Positions 57,923 through 64,000 of a stretch of DNA of 64,000 bases are shown piece by piece. The stretch covers positions 14,713-78,712 of the forward strand of contig JAKUCV010002498.1 in NCBI GenBank assembly GCA_028386065.3, written 5' to 3'. Origin of the DNA: Turnera subulata (taxonomy: Eukaryota > Streptophyta > Magnoliopsida > Malpighiales > Passifloraceae). The position numbers were made by a program, and so were the translations under genes. Under the pieces are notes generated by a model that was given only the letters and a program-made list of their open reading frames with translations, was not told where the DNA came from and did not search any database. Each line of letters opens with the position of its first letter. Position 1 is the first letter of the stretch.

Positions 57923-59018
57923 TGTTGACAAAAAATTAGGGTTATTCACCTCCTAATACTAAACTATAATTAACCATGATGATTTTCTAGTTTTGATGAC
58001 TAACAAATTATAAGTGTATTGCTAGCTTTGCTTGTGTTGATTTTTGCTTACAGAAAAATTATGGTTTCTGCTGATACCATATCTTGGACACACGACATAT
58101 GGTTTTTATCGCTACCATATCTTGCACACACGTCATATATATGTTTTTTACCGATACCATATCTGCCAAGCTGTCACTATCAACTTTGTGAGCAAGTTGC
58201 GTGTGGTCCTGCAAGCATTTAAATCCCACTTCAAGCCGTTTGAATTGATGAAAAAGTAAGAGGGAAGACTTTATGGAAGTGCAGAAGATGTTCCTACCTA
58301 ACTCACACTCAACTCCAGAAGGTGGTCCAAACTTTACAGATTTGGTAATACTTTGCAACCAAGGAGTTGGCTTGCATAATGGCACCAAACTGAAGCATTT
58401 ATGAACTGAAGTCAACTGGTGTACAAGGAGCTATTGCTGGACCTTATCCTCCACACTCAGATTCTATAAAGAGGGACGCTTACACCTCTAGAAGATCACC
58501 CCAGCCATTGAGCAAAATCTGAGTTTATACTAGTGCTTATAATTGTTCAGAATCTAGTTTCTCTAAGAACCAAACAACAGGGTTGTGTGTAAGCAAGTCT
58601 AGGTTTAGATTTGCTGGGTACTCAAGTCTAGGATTAGATTTGATGGTAGGTTAGAGCTTAGCCTGTGAAAAGCTTGTAAAGGTTTGAGCTTAGCCTAGAA
58701 AACCTTGTGATTGTAAAGGTTAAATTTGAACCCATAAAAACCTAAGGATAGTGAGAGTTTGAAATCCTAAAGGAGGGTCCTTTAGGTAGTGGAGTACTTG
58801 GTGAGGGGGAACCACTCTAAATCATTTGTGTTCACTCTCTTCTACTCTCTCTCTACTTGCTTTCTTGCTCCATATACTCGCTAAGTGCTTGGAAGATTTG
58901 GTATCACAGAGACCAAATCTTTCCGCAAAAATTTGGTAGCGCAAAGACCAAATCTCTCAGTTCGGAAAAAGTTTCCAAGCCTAATTCACCCCCCTTCTTA
59001 GGCACTTTTGGGCCAACA
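57923..59018 (+). mobile_element. Copia-Y#2 3' LTR (1096 bp)
   Basis: It starts TGTTGACAAAAAATTAGGG and ends GGCCAACA. Homologous in reverse to the copia-Y#1 LTRs. Confidence 0.92.
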
Positions 59019-59023
59019 ACAAC

Positions 59024-59270
59024 AACACGTTAACAATCAAACAACAATAAAATCAGAATGGATTACCTCTTGAAACCCTCCTCTAGCTCCTAAGCGCTTA
59101 CCACTCTTCAAAAGGATTTTGGCTTGACTTCAATGGAGAATTCGACGTGGAAGGAGGCCTAACCGGCGTCTGAAATCAACATAAAAGTTGTAGATCTTCT
59201 TCTCAGCTTTCCAAGAACTCTAAGAATACAGCAATCCGACACTTACAACTCCAGATATGGTGATTCTAGT
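59024..59270 (-). other. Tat-like LTR fragment
   Basis: Minus text GGAGCTAGAGGAGGG and AAGAGGTAATCC matches the region after the TATA box in Tat-A LTRs (about 7300-7335). 59150-59270 is LTR-like but not matched by the other copies here. It ends abruptly against pol. Confidence 0.65.
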
Positions 59271-59770
59271 AGATAGCGGTCTCAATACGAGAATCCGACA
59301 GGTATTGGTCTAGCATCCCACCCATGGCTTCTACCGTGACAGTCAAATACAACAATAATGGTTTTCCTTTTCTGGGAGGTTAGAGGATTGGAGTATTTGA
59401 AAAATACTTTTTAATTTGCTCGAAAGCATCCTGGCACTTGTGATCCCATTTAATCGGGACCCCCTTTTTTAAGTAATTGGTGGATGGGCGCACAAATACT
59501 AGAGAGCTGAGCAATAAAGCGACTAACATACTGTATTCGCCCAAGAAAGCTTCGGATTTCTTTCTCATTTTTCGGGGTTGGCGTCTCTTGAATAGCTTTA
59601 ACCTAGGAGGGGTGCAACTTTATACCTCGTTCACTTACCATGAAGCCTAACAACTTCCCTGCTTGAACACCGAAGACACACTTTTGGGGGTTAATCCTCA
59701 TACCGAACTCTCAGCATCTTTCAAAGAATTTCCTCAAGTTAGTCACGTGGGACTCTCGCGCTTCAGATTT

Positions 59771-60624
59771 TGTTAGAACCTATGTCTTCATGGTTCATTC
59801 ATTACAGGTTTTGATAAATGACAAACCAAGATCATAACCAAGATGAAGCAAAAAGAAATCAAGCAAACAAGTACTCAACCAAAGTGATCAAGAATTCAAG
59901 TGAAGATATGATCAAGAGTTGAAGTGCAAAGAAGAGCAAGAGAAGTTAGGACCCATTTGTACAAGGNNNNNNNNNNNNNNNNNNNNNNNNNNNNNNNNNN
60001 NNNNNNNNNNNNNNNNNNNNNNNNNNNNNNNNNNNNNNNNNNNNNNNNNNNNNNNNNNNNNNNNNNNNNNNNNNNNNNNNNNNNNNNNNNNNNNNNNNNN
60101 NNNNNNNNNNNNNNNNNNNNNNNNNNNNNNNNNNNNNNNNNNNNNNNNNNNNNNNNNNNNNNNNNNNNNNNNNNNNNNNNNNNNNNNNNNNNNNNNNNNN
60201 NNNNNNNNNNNNNNNNNNNNNNNNNNNNNNNNNNNNNNNNNNNNNNNNNNNNNNNNNNNNNNNNNNNNNNNNNNNNNNNNNNNNNNNNNNNNNNNNNNNN
60301 NNNNNNNNNNNNNNNNNNNNNNNNNNNNNNNNNNNNNNNNNNNNNNNNNNNNNNNNNNNNNNNNNNNNNNNNNNNNNNNNNNNNNNNNNNNNNNNNNNNN
60401 AGGTTGTAACGGTTTGTTAAGCACCCGTAAGCTTAACGTAGATAGTGAAATCTTCAAGTGAGACTTGAAGGGCTGGATTAGCCACACTAGTAGAGTGTGT
60501 GTGAACCAGGATAAATCTCTTGTGTCCTTCATTCTTTTAATTCCGCATTTAATTCCTGCTTATTTCGTTTTTATTCGATTATCGCTATTCACCCCCCCTC
60601 TAGCGAAGGGCTATTGTCCTAACA
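59771..60624 (+). mobile_element. Solo LTR-X with assembly gap
   Basis: The outer ends TGTTAGAACC and TGTCCTAACA are flanked by a perfect duplication GATTT (59766-59770, 60625-60629). The left 196 bp match the reverse complement of 1-194. The right part matches the start of 35207-36644 in reverse. The middle is unknown. Confidence 0.88.
59967..60400. other. Assembly gap (434 N)
   Basis: Unknown bases inside LTR-X, where the full copy carries its palindrome array. Confidence 0.99.
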
Positions 60625-60874
60625 GATTTTACAATCATGTCATCAACGTAAACCTCCACTTCCTTGTGCATCTTGTCATGCAAGAGTGTAGTAGCCATCC
60701 TCTGATATGTGGCCCCTGTATTAATCAAACCAAAAGGCATGACTTTGTAACAAAATGTCCCCAATTACGTTTGGAATGATGCTTTATGCTTGTCCTCCGG
60801 TGCCATCTTTACCTGGTTATATCCTGAGAATCCATCCATGAAAGACAACAGTGCATGTCCAGCCGTAGCGTCAA

Positions 60875-61617
60875 CCATAAGGGGTTTGATGGCAGCTGGC
60901 AATGACCGATTTATGGGACTCCTCAGGTAGGCACATGCGAATGATGTTGTCCCCATAGTGCTTGTACAAGTATGGCTCATCATAGTAATAATGCTTGATA
61001 TTCGATAGGAATTTCTTCTTCTGGGAATAACTTATCTCAGGTGGGAATACGCCACAGACAATATAGTTCACATATGGTGCATACCAAGGGAAATTCGGTC
61101 GAAAAACCTCAACAGTGGGTCTGGTCGCCCAGACAGTGCACACCACCGCCACCAAGTACTCATCCGGCAGCTGATCATTGATAGGAGGTGAATCCAGAGG
61201 TGAATAATCCCGATTGAGGACAATTCGGGAGAGATAGTCTGCCACAACATTCTCGTTCCCCTTTTTATCTATTATCTCGAACTCTTGGAGGAGAAGAATC
61301 CAGCGAATAAGTCGGGGTTTGGCTTCCTTCTTGGTCAGGAGGTATCTCAGGGTAGCATGGTCAGTGTGGACAATCACCTTTGACCCAAGAAGATAGGACC
61401 GGAATTTGTCTGAGGCAAACACCACTGCTAGCAGCTCCTTCTCAATGGTGGCGTAGTTTAGCTGGGCATCATCCAAGGTGCGGCTGGCATAATATATGGC
61501 ATGTAACTTGCCATCTTTTCTCTGTCCCAGCACAGCACCAACAGCATGATCGCTGGCATCAGTCATGATCTCAAATGGCAGTGTCCAGTCAGGGGGCTGC
61601 ATGATCGGTGCGGTCAC
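60875..61617 (-). pseudogene. Athila-R RNase H and start of integrase
   Basis: [20 protein letters not shown] (RNase H, first Asp), [21 protein letters not shown] (Glu), [20 protein letters not shown] (Asp), then [19 protein letters not shown] and the start of the HHCC module ([17 protein letters not shown]), where it stops. No stop codon lies within this stretch. The truncation at 60875 joins it to Tat RT. Confidence 0.9.
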
Positions 61618-61623
61618 CAGCGC

Positions 61624-62570
61624 CTACTTTAACCTGCAAAAAGCATCTACACAAGACTGATCAAATACAAAGCCGACATCTTTATTAAGGAGGTTAGTCA
61701 AAGGCTTTGCAATCGTTGAGAAATCCTTAATAAAGTGCCGATAGAAACCAGCATGGCCAAGAAAACTACGAACAGCTTTAACACTAGTGGGTATAGGCAA
61801 TTTCTCAATAACTTCAATTTTTGCCTTATCCACCTCAATACCACGTGCTGAGACTAAGTGTCCCAGTACAATGCCTTCCCTTACCATGAAGTGACACTTC
61901 TCCCAATTTAATACTAAATGGGTCTCCTCACAGCGCTGCAGCACCTTGGTTAGATTTCTTAAAAAATCATCAAATGAAGTACCATAAACAGAAAAATCGT
62001 CTGTAAAAACTTCCATGATGTGCTCAATGAAATCAGAAAATATACTCATCATGCAACGCTGAAAAGTAGCAGGCAGGTGGAGGTAGTCTTCTCCTGGTCA
62101 TTGGGATGGATGGAAATCTAAAAGAAACCTGAGTACCCATCCAAATAGCAGAAGTGTGTATGCTTGGCAAGGCGCTCAAGTATCTGATCAATGAAAGGAA
62201 GGGGTAAATGGTCCTTACGGGTGGCGCTGTTTAGCTTGCGGTAGTCAATACACATGCGCCACCCCGTTACTGTATGGGTAGGGATCAGCTCATTATTATC
62301 ATTGCGGACCACTGTCATCCCTCCCTTTTTGGGGACCACGTGAACAGGTCTCACTCACGGGCTATCCGAGATGGGGTAAATGATCCCAGCGTCAAGAAGT
62401 TTGAGGATTTCCTTCTTGACCACCTCCTTCATGTTCTCGTTGAGCCTCCTCTGATGCTCAACTGTGGCTTTGCATCCCTCCTCCAGTGGGATGCAATGCA
62501 TGGAAAGAGAGGGGTTGATTCCTTTAATGTCATCTATAGTGTACCCAATAGCAGCGCGGTGCTACTTGAG
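61624..62570 (-). pseudogene. Athila-R reverse transcriptase (broken)
   Basis: VRPVHVVPKKGGMTVVRNDN, GWRMCIDYRKLNSATRKDHL, FCYLDGYSGFF (first catalytic Asp), a stop and loss of the segment that should contain the PFGL box near 62050-62110, then MEVFTDDFSVYG (catalytic pair intact), LVLNWEKCHFMVREGIVLGH, KAVRSFLGHAGFYRHFIKDF. Several stops; inactive. Confidence 0.88.
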
Positions 62571-63203
62571 TACACTCATCAAAGCATCTCTCTCACCTGC
62601 AGAAAGGTTAGCACTAATAATAATAGGAAAATTATTATTAGGGCCAAGAAAATCATACCTGAGGTGGGGTGGAAGTGGTTTTAATTCCACCGCTGGAACG
62701 GCTACAGGTTTAGCAGCGTCTGTTGCTGGAGGCTGGAGCACTTCAAACACCTGCTGCGTAGGATGTACAATTGGAGTTGTGGAAAGTAAGTGTGCCACAT
62801 CCCCCACAGCAGGATCTTCATCCTTCGGTACTGCACTATTGGCTAGACACGCCAATAATGCATCAGCAGTGTTAATAGCGGGTGCTGCTTCGGCCACAAT
62901 ATCCTCCAAATCATCATCCAGGATCCGAACCATATAGCAGGCATTAGTGGGGATTTCAGACTTTATAGCCTTTTGCACATTAAACTCGACCATCTCATCT
63001 CCCACTCTAAGTGTCACACTACCATCTCTTGCATCAAACAGTGCGCCTGCTGTGGCTAGAAAAGGTCTCCCAAGGATGATCGGAGTCTGGGCATCAAGCT
63101 TCATATCCATGATGTCAAATTCGCAGGGGATAAAGAAGTTCCCTACTTTAACAGGCACATCTTCAAGGACTCCAATAGGATACTTAATGGACCGATCAGC
63201 AAG
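62562..63203 (-). pseudogene. Athila-R protease C-terminal part and linker
   Basis: [40 protein letters not shown] and VTLRVGDEMVEFNV form the C-terminal half of the protease, followed by an acidic, alanine- and proline-rich linker and LPPHLRYDFLGPNNNFPIII before RT. A stop near 63203 separates it from the catalytic half. Confidence 0.87.
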
Positions 63204-64000
63204 CTACAGTACCATTCGGGTAGGTTTGATCTCTCCAAAGTCCAATTGTTGTGCTGCTAGTAAAGGCATCAAACTCACACCTGCCCTTAAATCACATAAA
63301 GCCCTGTTAAAATATTGAGTTCCAATTTCACAATGAATGGAAATACTCCCTGGATCGCCCAGCTTGGGGGTGTGAATTTGGTGTTGCAACACGGCGCTGC
63401 AGTTTGCTGTCAAGGCTACAGTTTGCTTCTCCACAGTACGCTTATTGGTGAGGATCTTCTTCAAAAATTTTGAATATGTGGGCATCAGATCCAGAACAGT
63501 GGTAAATGGAATTTCTAACCGGAGCCCACTAAGCATATCCACAAACTTCTTGTACTGATCCTCAAGCCTGCTCTTTCTGTAAACTTGCGGGAATGGTAGT
63601 GGTGGCTGATAGGGCACTGGTAGAGGCTTTTTCTTTGGTGCAGACTTAGGCAGCGTCACTGGTTCAGGCGCTGCTTCCTGTTCCTTCTCAGATTCGGGTA
63701 CTGTCTCTTGTGCTTCTTTAGAAACAGGCTCTATAACCTCCTTTTCACTCCTTAGAGTCACTGCATTACACTGTTCCTTTGGATTTGCCTCTGTTTGCCC
63801 TAGCAGTCTACCCTGTGGCTGCTGCTGCTGCATAGCGTACTGTGCAAAATGGTTCTCAAGCATCTTATTATGGGCCTTAAGTTGATTAAGCTCCTTATCC
63901 ATCCTGTTCTGCCCTTCTAGCAGCTGCTTCACCATTTGGGTCAATTCAAAATACCCTCCTTGCTGTCCACCTTACCGCTGCTGTTGCTGTCCTTGTTGTT
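63204..64000 (-). pseudogene. Athila-R gag C-terminus and protease start
   Basis: Enters from beyond the window: glutamine-rich text at the very edge, KELNQLKAHNKMLENHFAQY, a P/E/K-rich linker, VPYQPPLPFPQVYRKSRLED, PTYSKFLKKILTNKRTVEK, and the protease start FNRALCDLRAGVSLMPLLAA. The catalytic box reads DLR where Athila-V has DLG. The element continues past 64000. Confidence 0.88.

Larger units (their letters stand above)
47022..59018 (+). mobile_element. Copia-Y#2, defective, hosting chromo-W
   Basis: The 5' LTR start (47022, reading TACTGACC instead of TGTTGACC) and the 3' LTR end (59018, GGCCAACA) are flanked by a perfect duplication ACAAC (47017-47021, 59019-59023). Inside: most of the 5' LTR, chromo-W, the gag end, protease, integrase, RT remnants, 3' region and 3' LTR. 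The end of the 5' LTR, the primer site and most of gag are missing. Confidence 0.88.
59271..60874 (-). pseudogene. Tat-A pol fragment (RT to RNase H), split by LTR-X
   Basis: Reading minus: ATAGHALLSFMDGFSGYNQV, KVMPFGLINTGATYQR, KEVEVYVDDMIVK (catalytic YVDD intact, unlike the plus copy), the LTR-X insertion, ESHVTNLRKFFERC, FGVQAGKLLGFMVSERGIK, SFLGRIQYVSRFIAQLSSIC, DAFEQIKKYFSNTPIL. It fades after RIETAIY at about 59271. Point stops and small shifts occur throughout. Both outer borders are abrupt. Confidence 0.87.

Noticed and set aside
59912..60532. Open frames of about 160-206 codons
   Set aside because: They run through unknown bases of the assembly gap.

Overview
The window is an angiosperm nuclear region (probably a eudicot, judged only from the element families) built entirely of nested, broken LTR retrotransposons. 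I see no host gene, tRNA or rRNA gene. The element labels used here (Tat-A, Athila-V, copia-Y, copia-Z, LTR-X, chromo-W) are mine.

Layout. 1-194 is the end of an LTR-X. 195-17308 is a recombined stack of a Ty3/gypsy Tat-type family: pol with dual RNase H, then LTR, gag, a solo LTR inside gag that carries a MULE-like DNA element, protease, an antisense ORF with its own TATA box, a long repeat field, and a last LTR. 17309-37056 is a minus-strand Ty1/copia element with an env-like ORF (copia-Y#1). Its ORF is split by a complete Athila element (20340-32223, target duplication TCTTC) and its 5' LTR is split by a solo LTR-X (35207-36644, duplication ATCTG). 37057-38366, 46825-47021 and 59024-59270 are pieces of minus-strand Tat-like LTRs. 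They host a complete copia-Z (38367-46824, duplication ATTAA) and copia-Y#2 (47022-59018, duplication ACAAC). Copia-Y#2 contains chromo-W (47971-54048), a gypsy element with a 3.2 kb LTR and only 1.3 kb of internal DNA. 59271-60874 is a minus-strand Tat pol fragment split by another LTR-X (duplication GATTT, with an assembly gap inside). It joins abruptly to a minus-strand Athila gag-pol fragment running to the window end.

The insertion order can be read from target duplications and from empty sites in sibling copies. No element looks autonomous. The Athila lost RT/RNase H by an in-frame deletion, copia-Y#1 fused gag to the env-like ORF, copia-Y#2 lost RT/RNase H, and copia-Z has an exact 150-bp in-frame duplication in RT plus two frame breaks.

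The most unusual signal is a theme shared by unrelated families: arrays of short palindromes or hairpins whose stems differ between copies yet stay complementary. LTR-X has 16 AACATCGATGTT-type palindromes in pairs 21 bp apart, just upstream of its TATA box. Copia-Z has the same palindrome in pairs 20-21 bp apart in its RNA leader. Tat-A has hairpins with a constant ATGAGATGATT loop and changing matched arms in its 3' region, and GACCGCC hairpins upstream of its TATA box. Copia-Y has TNTGGTTT...AAACCANA hairpins in the LTR, coding and 3' regions. I know of no description of this; it needs computation across genome copies.
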